NCBI RefSeq assembly: GCF_018143015.1
Contig: NC_054756.1
Location: 25,461,440 to 25,525,439 of the forward strand
Direction: 5' to 3'
Length of the DNA stretch: 64,000 nucleotides
Source of the DNA: Lytechinus variegatus
Taxonomy: Eukaryota; Echinodermata; Echinoidea; Temnopleuroida; Toxopneustidae
Positions within the stretch are counted from its first letter, which is position 1. Each line of letters begins with the position of its first letter. Below, piece by piece: positions 23,594 to 35,880 of this stretch. Below the pieces are notes generated by a model. It was not told the DNA's origin. It saw nothing but the letters and a program-made list of their open reading frames with translations, and made no database searches. Both the position numbers and the translations under genes were made by a program.

Positions 23594-24145
23594 ATGTCTA
23601 AATCAAAATCTACCATAGGCATCATAAATAGGTTAAAAACATTTATTCCTGTTACCTCTCTACTAACTCTATATTCTTCTCTTATATTACCATATCTCAA
23701 CTACGGAATCCTGGTTTGGGGCAATACACACAAAAATTTACTAAACAGAATATTACTACTACAAAAAAAAGCTCTTCGTATCATTTCATTTTCACATCCC
23801 CGTTCTCACACTGACCCGCTATTCCTCGAATATAATTTGTTTAAAATCCAAGACTTGTATTTATTTCAACTAGGACAGTTTATGTACAACTATAAAAACG
23901 ACATGATTCCCTCCATATTCCACGATATGTTTCTTCAAAATAACAGTTATCATACATATCCTACCAGACATGGCGATCACTTTCATCTACCAATGCTAAG
24001 AACTATTTTTGCTCAAAGTACTTTCATTTTTACAGCCCCAAAATTTTGGAACTCTCTCCACAATGATATTCAACAGGCCCCCTCCATTAACTCCTTTAAG
24101 AGAAAATTAAAAGTATTTTTGTTAGTATCCTACAAACGAAGTTGA
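23594..24145 (+). pseudogene. LINE ORF2 C-terminal fragment (reverse transcriptase end)
   Basis: The 183-residue frame contains LYSSLILPYLNYGILVWGNT and LLQKKALRII. This is the block found downstream of the catalytic YADD box in CR1/L2/Jockey-like LINE reverse transcriptases. It then has FWNSLHNDIQ and a Lys-rich end. The catalytic palm and the endonuclease are missing because of 5' truncation, so the fragment is inactive. The ATG at 23594 belongs partly to MITE sequence and is fortuitous. The clade cannot be fixed from this piece. Confidence 0.75.
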
Positions 24146-24822
24146 TTTGTTTGTAGGTCCTGATTGTCTTGTATCCATCTTGTATTTAACACTAAATTTT
24201 CCTTTATCACCCGGGTATCAATCCCAAATCTGTGTTTTCATGCTAGCGCTCTCGTTGATCCATGTTCAAATTTTGTTCTCCCCCCTCTCTCTCTCTCCCT
24301 CTCCCTCTATCGGTCAGCCTAATTCTTTTTTCTCTCTCTCTCTCCTCCATCCTCTAATATGTCACTATATTGTTTTCTTTGTTCGCGTGTCTGTATGTGT
24401 GTGTGTCTTTGATAATACATGTCCCATATTTTTGTCACCTTATTTCCATTTTTTGCTATCATTTCCTTTTTTTACTCTAAAATAGTTTTTCCTATTATAT
24501 TTATCACATTTTACTTTCCCATTTTTATGATATTGTATATTCGTTCAGCCGAATGTATTTCCATATTTACTTAATTTGTATTGCTTTGTCTTGTCTTAAT
24601 TGCTTTATATAAATTATTTATTCAACTAGCTATAGGGGATCCACGCTCTACAAGCAATGCTTTTTTAGTGGATCCCCTCATTTCCATATACGCTTTTTAT
24701 ACAAGCGTTTGTTATATAATTATGCTAAGTTAAAAATTATTTTGTATTCGTACTTTGATTTGTATTTGCATTCGATTTATATTTGTTTTGGAAATGAAAT
24801 AAACCTCTTGAATCTTGAATGT
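23598..24822 (+). mobile_element. 5'-truncated LINE
   Basis: A 1.2-kb fragment bearing only the end of a LINE ORF2 and its 3' UTR, ending with GAAATAAACCTCTTGAATC and TTGAAT-type tail units. GATGT/AATGT at the two junctions is a possible short target duplication. It lies inside an older MITE, so it is the younger of the two. Confidence 0.8.
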
Positions 24823-25332
24823 ACAATAAGAAAGTTATGCCATATTAAAGTTTCGCTTATTTTCAACAAAATAGTTATATGAACGAGCCAGTTACATCCA
24901 AATGAGAGAGTTGATGACATCACTCACTCACTATTCTTTTGTAATTTATTATATGAAATATGAAATATTTTTATTTTCTCGTCATTGTCATGTGGAATGA
25001 AGTTTCATTCCTCCCTGAACACATGGAATTCCATTATTTTAACATTTTGTGCTTCAGGCAAGGAGGTCCTAATCGTCAAATTCGTAAACATTGAAATATT
25101 GTATAATTCAAACAATAAAAAACAAAAGAAATAGTGAGTGACATCATCGACTCTCATTTTGGATGTAACTGGCTCGTTCATATAACTATTTTGTTGAAAA
25201 TAAGCGAAACTTTGAGATGTCATAACTTTCTTATTTTACATCCGATTTTGATGAAATTTTCAGCATTGTGCTTGTCTGATTTTTCTCTATTGATTCAAAT
25301 CAACATTTTTCTGGGGTGGACTTGACCTTTAA

Positions 25333-28300
25333 GAGGCTTTGTAAAAGAGGGCACTGGTTGGTTTCAGCAGGTGATGATACCCTGACATTTACACATGAAA
25401 CCAACTGTGGCTTGCTTCAAGGGGAGTTATAATCAATCAAACTGCAACTTGATTTCACCCAAACAAAGGCATGTGTTTAGGACTTGCATTTAATTTTTTT
25501 GTGATTAAATGAAAATGTCTGTGCAACTCCCCCCTCCCCCCCGATCTGTTTTTGAAAGTTGGTGCTGTGTAGAACAATCATCCCAAGCGTGTTTAAAGAG
25601 TACATTTTGATTGTTTTCCAAAATATTTAGAAATGTACGATTCAGTGTACTATTGGTGTAAATGTGATATGTCTCATATTTATACAAGAGGTTTAAATGT
25701 TATTGTAACAGAATTAATTTGTGCTATGAAAGTAGAGTATGAGACTAAAAAAAAAATGATGACTACATCAATTATCAGCTGAGTGCAACTAATTGCAAGT
25801 ATGCACTTGATTGCTGATTTGCTTCTTGCAACACGGAATGTACAGTGTACATTGAAAATTTATCTGGATTGTAAAACAGGAACAGAAATTCGTAATTGAC
25901 TTGAAATATTTTCAGGGGCTGTGAGAGTTAAGTGAGATTTAAGTTTCAGCTTGTATTAGCTTTCCTCTGTACAAAAAAGTATGGGAGCTCTTCCATTTTC
26001 AGCTTCTTTCAACATTATTCAGCTTTGTCAGTTCTTGTTACTTGTGATCACCGATACACCTGTATTTTCTTCTAATACTCCTCAGTCAGGTATCCTTTAC
26101 TAAAATCAATTAAAGTGATTGGTTAACATTGGTTTGACTTTTAAATAATCTGAGCTTGATGGTCACATTTGTCACCTGTGTCTGTGATATGTTACAAAAA
26201 TGAAGCCCAGAAAAAATTGCATTCAAAAATGATTATTTAGTGCTTCAAAAATTGAAAAATAAAGTGACCAGGAACACCAACTTAATTTCATCCCATACAC
26301 TTATGTGTACTATTTAGGTGTCTATAAGACGCCTATTTACAAAATTGGCGTTTGCCTTGTAGTTTTAGCTTTTCATTCCCAATAATGGTTGTTTTCAGGG
26401 TTTATTAGTTCTAATACATGCACTTGTACACATGTTTCATCTTGGTTTGAGAATTTTTTGTTAATTAGCTGGTAACAAAGTTAAACAATACCTTTAAATG
26501 ACTATTCAACAAAGGAGTTATATGCAAATAGCTCAGGACCATACCAAAATATGCTATTGCATAGTAAATCTAATGCTTCTATTAAAGTCAGATTGATTGT
26601 GTTTTAGTAAAATGTGACTTAAAGATAGTTGTATGATTAAAACAAGTTTTATCCAACTGGTTTATTCATTTGATTACTTTACTTTGTTTAAAGATTGTAC
26701 ATGTAGTTACTTGTATTGTCCTTTTTGTTTGTATGGATTTATGAATTATCATAATAGCATTAAAGTATGCTTAGTAAATCACAGCATACACATTTTGCAG
26801 ATAGCTGTTTTGTGGCACTTCACTTCATTTTATATAACTCTAATTATATTGTTTAGGTCAGTATTCATATTTTAGATTTAGATATTGTAACATTCCATTC
26901 TATGAGTTTATTTGATTGCTGTTCATTGATCTTTTATTGATATTTTTTTAAAGAGGGTTATTTCATTGTTGCTAAAAACAAAAAAAGGAGAAGACAATTC
27001 AATGCTTTTGTCATGTCTGGGACCGGTTTCATAAAGAGATGCAACTACTGTAATTTTGCCATTGTGACAACTATGGCATCAGGGATAAGATAGTTGGCAA
27101 AGTTACAATAGTTATAAGTCTTTATTGCGCCTTGAGCACTCTGCAGAGTGGTTTTAGCGCTTTACAAGTCTCATTATTATTATTATTATATGAAACCTGT
27201 CTCTGGATGCATACTTTCAAAATGTTGACATTTATGATTTGATATGTTGCATGTGGCCACCTTTTCATCAGTTGTAAAAAGTAGTTACTCTAAAATACCG
27301 AGAGAATTCGATTTCTTTTTTCTCTTTAATAAAAGTGTTGAAACTGAATTTTTGTTGTGGACATTTTTTTTTTCTTCAGCAGAAATGATTTTGAAGAAGA
27401 ATGCAATTGCTGAAAAAGAGGATGAGTGAAACAAGAAGAGTAAGAAACCTGGGAGGAGATGGATGGGCGAAGGGAAGGAATGGAAGGGGGAGAGTACTAG
27501 GTAGTGATGGAAAGAGGGACAGAGGCAAAGGGTAGAGAGAGAGAGAAAGGGGGAGAGAAATGCAAATAAATTAATGCAAGGGGAGTATGAGCTAGTGATG
27601 AAGAGAGAGAGAGGGGGACAAAAACAGAAAGAGAGATGCAAATAAAAATGTAGGGAGGGGGGCTCGGATGTGAAGTAAGGAAGGGAAGATGGGGGTAAGA
27701 CGGAGAGGGAGAGAGAAAGATAGATGTAAGAAGGGGGTTGCGGATGGGAAGAGAAGTGGAAGAGAGTAGGGGGAGAGATGCGAATAAAAAATGTAGGACG
27801 GGTAGGCGGCGGATGGGAGAAAGTGAAGGAAGGGTGGGGCTCAGAGATTGAGGAATGGCAAAGAGAGAGAATAAAGATTCCAATAAAATTGTAAGGGGGT
27901 GAGAGGGGGAGAAATAAAGGGAAATAAAGATGGTGTGTGCGCGGGGGGGGGGAGACAGAGAGAAAAAAAGATAATAAAAGTAGTGAGTGAATAAAGTGAT
28001 GGTCAATCAGAAGAAACGAAATGTGGATTGAGGGATACGTAGACGAATTTAAAAGAAACGGTTAAAACAATATATGGTATCATTTTTTGATAATCAAAAT
28101 AAGCTAATTGATGAATGGGATAAGTTTTAATACATTCTGAATTAGGAAAAATGAATTAATTGAACTTTAAGTTAATGACAAAAATACAAAACTATTCCCC
28201 TAATGAGATTAGTATTTTTATGCCATGTTTAATGGTTTCTATAGTGCTTTGCAACGCACTTATATCATAAATCCTTCAAGTTGTAAAAACTATTACCCCT

Positions 28301-28409
28301 CCCACAATATTTTCATGGGGGGGCGATCATCCCCTACCTCCTGGATGAACGCCTCTGATCATGACCCCTAGCTCTTTCATTTTTGCGCGACTAGATATAA
28401 TTATTTTAA
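25333..28409. other. long non-coding stretch with GA-rich DNA and SINE tail
   Basis: No supported exon in 3 kb. A GTTTCATAA-type fragment followed by a SINE tail (GCGCCTTGAGCAC, then ATT repeats) lies at 27020-27190. From 27430 to 27970 the plus strand is almost pure purine (GAGAGA, GGGGGAGA), which makes long but meaningless Ser/Pro/Leu-rich frames on the minus strand. Confidence 0.5.
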
Positions 28410-28930
28410 AGGTGAAGTCCACCACAGAAAAATGTTAACTTGAATGAATAGAGAAAAATCAAATTAGCATAAAACTGAAAATTTCATCAAAATCGGATGT
28501 AAAATAAGAAAGTTACGGTATTTTAAAGTTTCGCTTATTTTTAACAAAACAGTGATATATGCACATCTCAGTGTCATGCGAATGAGTCAGTCGATCACTA
28601 TTTCTTTTGTTTTTTATTGTTTTAATTATACAATATTTCATTTTTTACAGATTTGACACTAAGGACCAACTTTACTGAACCACAGTATTAAACTATGCTA
28701 ATTCCACATATTCAGTAAGCATTAATCGTTGTTTCATTTGACAATGAGGAGAAAATTAGAATATTTTATATGTCATATAATAAAATACAAAAGAAATAGA
28801 GGGTGGATGACGTCATCAGTCTCCTCATTTGCATACCGACCAGGATGTGCATAAAACTGTTTTGTGAAATTAAGCAAAACTTAATAATGTCATAACTTTC
28901 TTTTTTTCGTCCGAATTTGATGGACACGAT
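28410..28930. mobile_element. AAGTCCACCCC-family MITE, partial
   Basis: Starts AGGTGAAGTCCACCACAG after TTTTAA and follows the family through GATGACGTCATCAGTCTCC, but has no recognisable right terminus before the next copy. Confidence 0.65.
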
Positions 28931-28990
28931 AAAACATATAAATCTTCGAAAGTAGGTTATAACTATTCAAGCTGCATGAGAACTAGTTAA

Positions 28991-29587
28991 GGTCAAGTCC
29001 ACCCCAACAAAAACTTGATTTGAATAAAAAGAGAAAAATTCAACAAGCATAACACTGAAAATTTCATCAAAATCGGATGTAAAATAAGAAAGTTATGACA
29101 TTTCAAAATTTTGCTTCATTTCACAAAAACAGTTATATGAACGAGCCAGCTACATCCAAATGAGAGTCGATGATGTCATTCACTCACTATTTCTTTTGTT
29201 TTTTATTGTTTGAAATATGAAATATTTTGATTTTCTCGTCATTGTCATGTGAAATGAAGTTTCATTCCTCCCTGAATACGTGGAATTCCATTATTTTAAC
29301 ATTTTGTGCTTCAGGCAAGGAGGTCCTAATCGTCAAATTCGTAAAAATTGAAATATTGTATAATTCAAACAATAAAAAACAAAAGAAATAGTGAGTGAGT
29401 GACATCATCAACTCTCTCATTTGGATGTAACTGGCTCGTTCATATAACTATTTTGTTCAAAATAAGCGAAACTTTGAAATGTCATAACTTTCTTATTTTA
29501 CATCCGATTTTGATGAAATCATCATTGTGCTTGTCTGATTTTTCTCTTTTGATTCAAATCAACATTTTTTGAGGTGGACTTGACCTT
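28991..29587. mobile_element. AAGTCCACCCC-family MITE, near complete
   Basis: GGTCAAGTCCACCCCAACAA after TTAA at the left and GAGGTGGACTTGACC at the right. The halves mirror each other around a central CTCGTCATTGTCATGTGAAA segment. It serves as the reference copy for the split copies at 23507 and 48143. Confidence 0.8.
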
Positions 29588-30957
29588 TAGTATCATAATA
29601 ATAGAAAGCGCGGCTAATAAACCAGTGAATAAACATGATGGAAAATACACGTTTCTTCAATTAAGCACTTTATTGACCCCAAAAAGAGAGTATATATTGG
29701 TATTGCATAGAATAATGGAGTACAAGTTTAGGCATTAGGGAATGTGCATTGATTTTACAGTCCTTCTTCTAAACAATTAATGAGGAGAACACAATTAATA
29801 ATTAGCTACCATGATGAGTATGTATTATTGATATTCTAGAGATAATAACATATCGCTTTATAATATCCAATACCTCTAAGTTTTGTGTACACTTCGTGTT
29901 TATTGCTATATAAAATATAACGAGACAAAATTGTTAGCCATGAACATAGCAGATCTCACATCCTTCTTGTCTTATTCTGTCCATCATTTTCATGAATAGC
30001 CCATATAGGCTTACTTATGAGCAACAACATTGGCTGGAATATTCTGAACAATAATTAGAGTTCAAAAGAAGAACAGTCCAAATTAAGTGGAGCAACGTTT
30101 CAGGATTTTTTTCTGCCCCACTCCAGACCCCATGACTGAAGATGCATGCATGTCTTCAACCCTAACTCACTAAATCAGCATATCAAAGGCCGTGCATGCT
30201 CATGCAGTGGGGTAGGCATACATACGCAGAATGTTCCAAAACCTGAGTAAACTCGGCCACTTCACTCCCTCACATAATTAGTAAAGCTTCTTTTTTTTTT
30301 GGGGGGGGGGAGATTTGCGGGGCATGTTAAGGTTGATAATTTGGTGCACACTGTACATAATTATAATCTCTGATGAAACTTCTTATGTGAGAATAGTAAG
30401 TTTGCAAAATTTGGGAGGTGGCAACTGCCCCCCCCCCTTGGCGGCCCCATGTCTACAAACCAACAAAGTATAACCTAGAATAGATGAAGCATAACTGAAC
30501 CAATTTTCGACGAGTAATAATCTTTTGACTAATTGAGCAGAAAAATGAATGGTGCTAAATAGTAAAAACGCTGTACATGTCTTGTACAATGATGGTTACC
30601 TTATGAACTTTAAAGTAGTCTTGTTGTTTAAACGGCTTAACAATTAAATCTTCAACAACAAATTTTGTTTTTGATATTTCATTTAAACTTTTAAACAACT
30701 ATTGTTTATATGAACATCGTTGCGTAAAAATTCCAAACTGCGTTTTAACTGTGTAGAGCAAGAAAGCGTACTTTCAGAGCCTCAGTTATTTTAAACCAGC
30801 TGCACCAATGGTTGCCTCAGTAAGATGACAAAAAATGAAAGGGTGCCAGAGTTCGCTTATTAATGTATGGCAGCGGGAGCCGAAGATATTCAGAGATTTA
30901 TACTCTAAAAAGTCAGCAGTATCCTAAAGTCCATGCTTTATCCTACCGGTTCAAATC
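29588..30957. other. non-coding stretch
   Basis: AT-rich with two poly-G/poly-C tracts (30300, 30429). No exon or repeat assigned. It may include the 3' UTR of the minus-strand gene ending at 30958. Confidence 0.35.
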
Positions 30958-32143
30958 TCATGGAGAATATGATGATGGCTTTGCATTTATACTCGTATCA
31001 ATGAAATAAGAATCGACTGTCTTGAGTGACATCGGTGTACCGAGTTTCCGGTCCATTCGACTATTACTCCGGCTATGTGCGTACGGATTGCTATCCGGAA
31101 CCGAGTGCAACCACTTCACGATGTACTTGTCCCTTGAAGTTGTCTTATCGTTGAATATCGTCGGCAGTTGAATGACAGTCGACATGACTTTCGACGGAGA
31201 TCCGGTTGTCCTCTCCCGAAATGTCACGTCCGTATCCGAGTATGTAAACGTGCGGTCCCAGTTCGGCGTGATGGTTTCGGAAGTGTTCGGGTACCATCGG
31301 ATGTCGCGCCGAGTCGTTCGGGCCGATCTGCGTTTGGCTTGCTCCTCTTGCCGGTCGCACATCGGCGCAGGACTCGCCCTGACTCCGGGAAAGTCCGGCA
31401 ACTTTCGGCTGTTTTTCGTGGCATGGACGTATCTGTCCTCGGTATTCTCCGACCCACCTCTGCTTGCAAACAATTGCCTGTATTGCTTGTATATCATATG
31501 GGCGGTAGAGCCTTTCGTTGGCGACGTTGCCAGGCTACACGGTGGCAGCGATATGGGGACATTTTCCGAGATCTTTCCGATCGTTTCGGCCGTTTTCGGA
31601 GGATCTTGGTTGCCGAACGGGGCTTGGATGTTTTCACTGCACAATGAGTTGAAATGCTGGTTGGAAATCTTGCGAGGCGTTCCTTGAAATTCTGAAACAT
31701 GGGGGATGAAAAAATGAAATAATGATCATGATTGTACCTAAATGGAACGGAACATATTGAAAGGCAGTCATGTCTCCCAAAACAAAATGTTTTATACATT
31801 CTTTGATCATATCTGCAATCTATGACCAATCGCATTTGCCCCCTCTATTTCTTGCTTTCCGTTTATCTATCTATCTATCTATTATCTATCTATCTATATA
31901 ATCTCTATCTGCCTATCTATCTATCTATCTATTTATATCTATATGTCCATTTATCCCGTCTTCTTCCTTACTCCAATCCTATTCGATTGTAATATCCTTG
32001 TCGGGTTTTTTCCCACCCATTTTCATCTTTTATTCTCCCACAGGTAAACTCCTGTCATGTTCACTATCACAATTATGGTCATCATGGCAGTCTTCATGAT
32101 CATTATCAACAACATCATCATCATCATCATCATCACCACCATT

Positions 32144-32174
<31 letters not shown>

Positions 32175-32709
32175 CCATTACCTTCAGCGTCATCAACCCT
32201 AATCAACATCACCACCAACACTGTCAACATCACCCTCATTATCATCGTGATCACCATCATCATCCTCATCATCGTCATCACCATCGTCTTCGTCGTCATG
32301 AACATCATCAGTATCGTAATCATCATCACCACTACAATCATCATCAAGAATATCAACACCATTGACACTATTTTCATTATCAACATCATTACATTATTCT
32401 CATTATTATCACCACGACCATGCACCACCACCAAAGCCATCATGATCGTCATCATGATCATCATTATCATCATACCATCAGCATCGTCATCATTACCATC
32501 AACATCGTCATCGTCATCATCATCATCATCGTCGTCATCGTCATCGTCATCATCATCATCATCATCATATCATCATCGTCATCACTACTACTACCACCAC
32601 CACCACCACCACTATCATTATCATCACCATCATCATCATCATCGTCATCATCACCACCACCACCACCACCACTACCACCACCACCATCATCATCATCACC
32701 ACCACCAAC

Positions 32710-32743
<34 letters not shown>

Positions 32744-33006
32744 TTACTGTCATCAACATCATCATTATCGTCACCACCCTCACTACCACCACCACCTACC
32801 ACTCACTCACCCGATCCGTTACTCCTGAGGCTGTATCTATTATAGGTATCACCATAGTCGATCGTCGGTAGAGTCAGGCGGAGGGTCTTCTTGTGCGCCT
32901 GCTCTCTGTCGCCTCCTGTACCACCAAACAAGAAATTATTGTAACTTCCTAAGATTTGGGTACTGAACTGGGCAGATGGGTACTGAATGTTGGTTATTGC
33001 CGCCAT
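30958..33006 (-). CDS. two-exon gene, 309-aa protein of unknown family
   Basis: Exon 1 runs from 33006 down to 32811 (donor TCGG|GTGAGT, phase 1). Exon 2 runs from 31691 (acceptor ATGTTTCAG) down to the TGA at 30960-30958. The phases fit exactly (196 + 734 bases, 310 codons). Exon 1 opens MAAITNIQYPSAQFSTQILG in good ATG context (AAAATGG). Exon 2 reads FQGTPRKISNQHFNSLCSEN, passes through a basic stretch (QAKRRSARTTRRDIRWYP near residue 190) and ends SYFIDTSINAKPSSYSP. The protein is basic, Ser/Thr/Arg-rich, without signal peptide, membrane segment or known domain. An RFX X-box 0.58 kb upstream suggests, but does not prove, a cilium- or sperm-related role. Opposite-strand frames across exon 2 are shadows. 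Confidence 0.65.
31862..31945. repeat. CTAT tetranucleotide microsatellite
   Basis: Interrupted CTAT/TATC runs inside the intron of the minus-strand two-exon gene. Confidence 0.9.
32050..32800. repeat. CAT/CAC trinucleotide repeat tract
   Basis: About 750 bases of CAT, CAC and CGT triplets fill most of the intron between the two exons. Long His-, Ser-, Pro-, Asp- or Met-rich frames across it on both strands are repeat artefacts. Confidence 0.95.
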
Positions 33007-34828
33007 TTTCCTTTCTTCTGACTAATTCTTCTCGATGGAGAGTCTTAAATGAAGTTGGTGTCACAAGAGAGCACGATTCGAAATTTAATGTCACTTTAGT
33101 CTTCCGAGAAATTCCTCGATTTTTTATTCTCTACGTTCAATGTGAGACGGATTTTGAAATTAGGCTTCAATAAATATGAATTGTCGAAGTATTAACTCAT
33201 CCGGGAAAGGAAGTTTTGTCAATTTCGACGTCTGGCTATGGTTGACGTATACTAAAACACACAAAAAGTCGATAATCATGCGAAGAAATCGTTGAATTAA
33301 ACCTCCTTGAAATAAAACTTCGGATTCATCATAGCTTTTCGGAACGCAACATAACAAACATCAAAATCATAAATTATATTCTTTTTGTGATTCCTAGAGC
33401 GTTTATTATAAAAATATGTTATCTTTAGATGAATCGATGCTTATGCTGAATCAACCATCCAGCTTTCTGAAGTAAAGTGATATTTATCCGGATTCGTCGT
33501 CATGATACTGGCGTTAAAACTTTTTATCACCTGCGTATATTATTCTCGATGTTATATTTTTTTCCACACGGCACCGAAGATGCGTTGCTAGGCAACATCA
33601 CGACTGACGATGAAGATGCGACCCCTTCCGAGTTGTCGGAGATGAATTATTTCTAGTATTTTGATATCGGCGTACATTTCATTCCAATTAATGATGGCGC
33701 CACCAATGAGTTGAAATTTTGGCCTCCCTACACTAGTGTCCTTTGACGAAAAATAAAATGTTATAAGCTATTGAAATTTTGGCACATGAATGTTATGATC
33801 ACACTTGCCCATGGGGGGAAAACACAAAACAGCCACTGATCGACCTTCCTAGGTAGAATCATCTCTTCCATTCCTTCCCATCCCCCCCCCCCCCCCGATG
33901 TAAATGGTCGGCTTAAAAAGAGCTATGCGGGATGTTGAAACTGACATTTTGACATTATTCACCTCAAGCCAATAAAAACTCTGAAATCTTCACCCACGAA
34001 TATAGAAAAAAAATCACTTTGATCCATTAACAACCAAGCAACGATTAATTCACAATTTGATTTTAAGGAATTTCTTTACTGATTGATAAATCATGTGAAC
34101 TTCTTCCTTTATACAATGATAATTGATGAGCATAGTCCACAGTAATAACATGACAGTAGCTGCAGTCAGTAGCGTAATGAGACAAAACTTTAGAGGGGCT
34201 CGATATGGCGTATCGCGTTCAATTAATAAAAAGTTTGTGATAGATTTTAACATAATATTTAAAACAAAAAAATCATGTTTCATCCTTATCTCTATCCTTT
34301 ATCTCTTTTTTCCTTGGTCGTGATTTTTTTTTTTTTTTGGGGGGGGCAAGAGCCCCCACCCCCCCCCCATCTGTACGCCAGTGGTACCAATGAACATGAA
34401 ATACATAATTATTAAAATTATCTCTAATATCAAGGGAAATGCAAATATTCAAGGACATTAGATTAAAATCACGATGTTTCAAATATTCAGTACAATCATA
34501 TAATATATTTCTTTTATTGAAAAAAAAAGAAGAAATTGAAGGAATCGGCCCCCATCAGTAAGCTAGTGTGTCCTTGGGGAAAATGTGATCAGAGATCCAC
34601 TGAATGATGTCTGCAAGTGAAATATTCAATGACATTTTTTTCTTTTTTTATTCTGTATTATTCTTAGAGACGTGTTGAAAATATAGGGCGAAGAACTGTG
34701 ATAGGGGATCGTCATCCCAATATCTAAAGGACAATTTCTATAGATAAAAAGGGGGGGGGGGGTTCCTTGAAGATTTATCTATCTTCCAAGGAACTTTTAT
34801 TTCCAAGGAATTAATATTTTTCAAGACA
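33007..34828. other. upstream region of the two-exon gene, otherwise non-coding
   Basis: Contains the X-box at 33584. A possible hAT-like remnant begins CAGTAGCGTAATG at 34167 and ends TACGCCAGTG at about 34384, with G and C runs. No coding exon supported. Confidence 0.4.
33584..33596. promoter_or_regulatory. RFX X-box motif GTTGCTAGGCAAC
   Basis: Two GTTGC/GCAAC half-sites around a three-base centre, a good match to RFX-family sites that drive ciliary genes. It lies 578 bases upstream of the ATG of the 309-aa minus-strand gene. Confidence 0.5.
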
Positions 34829-34900
34829 GTTTCCGTAGTGTAGCGGTTATCACGTGAGTCTAACACACTCAAGGTCCCCGGTTCGAGCCCGGGCGGAAAC
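34829..34900 (+). tRNA. tRNA-Val (AAC)
   Basis: All four arms form without mismatch: acceptor GTTTCCG/CGGAAAC, D arm GTG...CAC, anticodon stem TGAGT/ACTCA with loop CTAACAC (anticodon AAC), T arm CCCGG-TTCGAGC-CCGGG. 72 bases, no intron, CCA not encoded. The A box (TAGTGTAGCGG) and B box (GGTTCGAGCCC) are intact, so it looks functional. Confidence 0.95.
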
Positions 34901-34909
34901 AATTTATTC

Positions 34910-34917
34910 TTTTTTTT
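34910..34917 (+). terminator. RNA polymerase III terminator, T run
   Basis: Eight T residues start 10 bases after the tRNA-Val 3' end. Confidence 0.8.
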
Positions 34918-35135
34918 AAATCTCCTGATGTTTGTTTAATGCTCACATGTTCAATAATACCACGAGAGTAAATCCTTGCGTCACACCTATATTGTTCAGG
35001 GGGGGTGATTATTGTTCCACCCCCTCCTGAAAATAGATGTAGCACAAGTATTTACGTCAGTGTATAACATCCCCTTATCCCGTGATTTACATTAATATAA
35101 ACATACACTTCAATAAAAATCCATGTCATTCAATT

Positions 35136-35475
35136 TTATATCACTCTTAAAAGGATTTGCAAGTGATTAAATCTGTTTGTCCATATGATTGTGTCCGACC
35201 TATGAAAATCGTCAATATCAACCAAAATTCTGGTAGATCCTAATTTTGACAATATTTTTGACACAGTGACGAGATTGATATCAGGTAACCTGTATTGATG
35301 ATGCGGTTTCTGCATCATTCTGTGAGCTTTATTAACCTTTTTTTGTTGACACCCTTGGCAATCACCTCCGTACTTCCGTTCACACACCGGCGCGCGGCAC
35401 CCGGTCTTTGCTGTCGTCCAGCGAGTGATGATGCTCGTCACCATAGCAACGGGTATCCCAACGACCATGATGCGA
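35136..35475 (-). CDS. possible terminal exon, Cys-rich
   Basis: A good acceptor (CTAACACTTCTTAG, exon from 35475) leads into a frame reading RIMVVGIPVAMVTSIITRW, then TGCRAPVCERKYGGDCQGC and about 75 further residues to a stop at 35136. Four cysteines fall within 18 residues. It enters in phase 2. I do not recognise the family, and no partner exon of matching phase was proved, although another Cys-containing frame lies upstream on the same strand at 37962-38263. Confidence 0.3.
35437..35450. promoter_or_regulatory. X-box-like motif GTCACCATAGCAAC
   Basis: Fits the RFX consensus GTNNCCATRGNAAC. It lies inside the possible exon at 35136-35475, so it may be coincidental coding sequence. Confidence 0.3.
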
Positions 35476-35529
35476 CTAAGAAGTGTTAGTGAGACAGGGA
35501 ATTATTAGGATGATGAAGAGGTCTCCCTC

Positions 35530-35880
35530 TATACACAGCAAAATAACAAAGACAAACCTTTTACCAACGTTGGTATACTTGGTCCCCTATACTTTTAAGA
35601 ACATACGAAACAGTTGGTCACCGATTTTGACCATCAAAAGTTAGTTAGAAATTTTGCCCAATAATTGGTCAAACATTTTACCATCTATTGGTCTTTTAAA
35701 CAATATTTGGTCAAAATTTGTCAAATTTCGAGCAACAATAATAATTTGTCTATTTGTGTTTTATGTTTTGATATCCAGTTGGTCATAATTTTGACCAACT
35801 TTTGACCAACTATTGGTGAGAATTTTCTCCTAACGCCCGTTGGTCAAAATAATATTGGTCAAATGACTTTTTCCGGCTCC
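35530..35880. repeat. TTGGTCA-rich repeat
   Basis: TTGGTCA and TGACCAA words recur about a dozen times in both orientations after a TACACAGCAAAAT start. It resembles a non-autonomous element with internal dyads like those at 36268 and 37431, but clear termini were not defined. Confidence 0.45.

Larger units (their letters stand above)
23507..25328. mobile_element. TTAA-flanked foldback MITE (AAGTCCACCCC family) split by a LINE
   Basis: Left end AGGACAAGTCCACCCCAACA after TTAA (23503-23506), right end TGGGGTGGACTTGACCT before TTAA (25329-25332). The element is interrupted after about 90 bases by the LINE at about 23598-24822 and resumes at ACAATAAGAAAGTTATG. Other copies: 28410-28930 (right end lost), 28991-29587, and 48143-49150 (itself interrupted). 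Confidence 0.8.

Noticed and set aside
23594-24145. 183-residue frame as a host gene
   Set aside because: Contains the LINE reverse transcriptase C-terminal block and sits inside a LINE insertion.
27285-28006. Ser/Pro/Leu-rich minus-strand frames of 118 and 169 residues
   Set aside because: Complement of a purine tract (GAGA/GGGA); no splice context and low complexity.
31168-31687. Plus-strand frames of 159 and 171 residues
   Set aside because: Antisense to exon 2 of the minus-strand gene, which has matching splice phases.
31860-32800. CRISPR-like array
   Set aside because: Repeats are simple microsatellites without unique spacers, in a eukaryotic context.
32030-32845. Long His-, Ser/Pro-, Asp- and Met-rich frames on both strands
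   Set aside because: All are read through the CAT/CAC microsatellite; open in every frame because the triplets lack stops.
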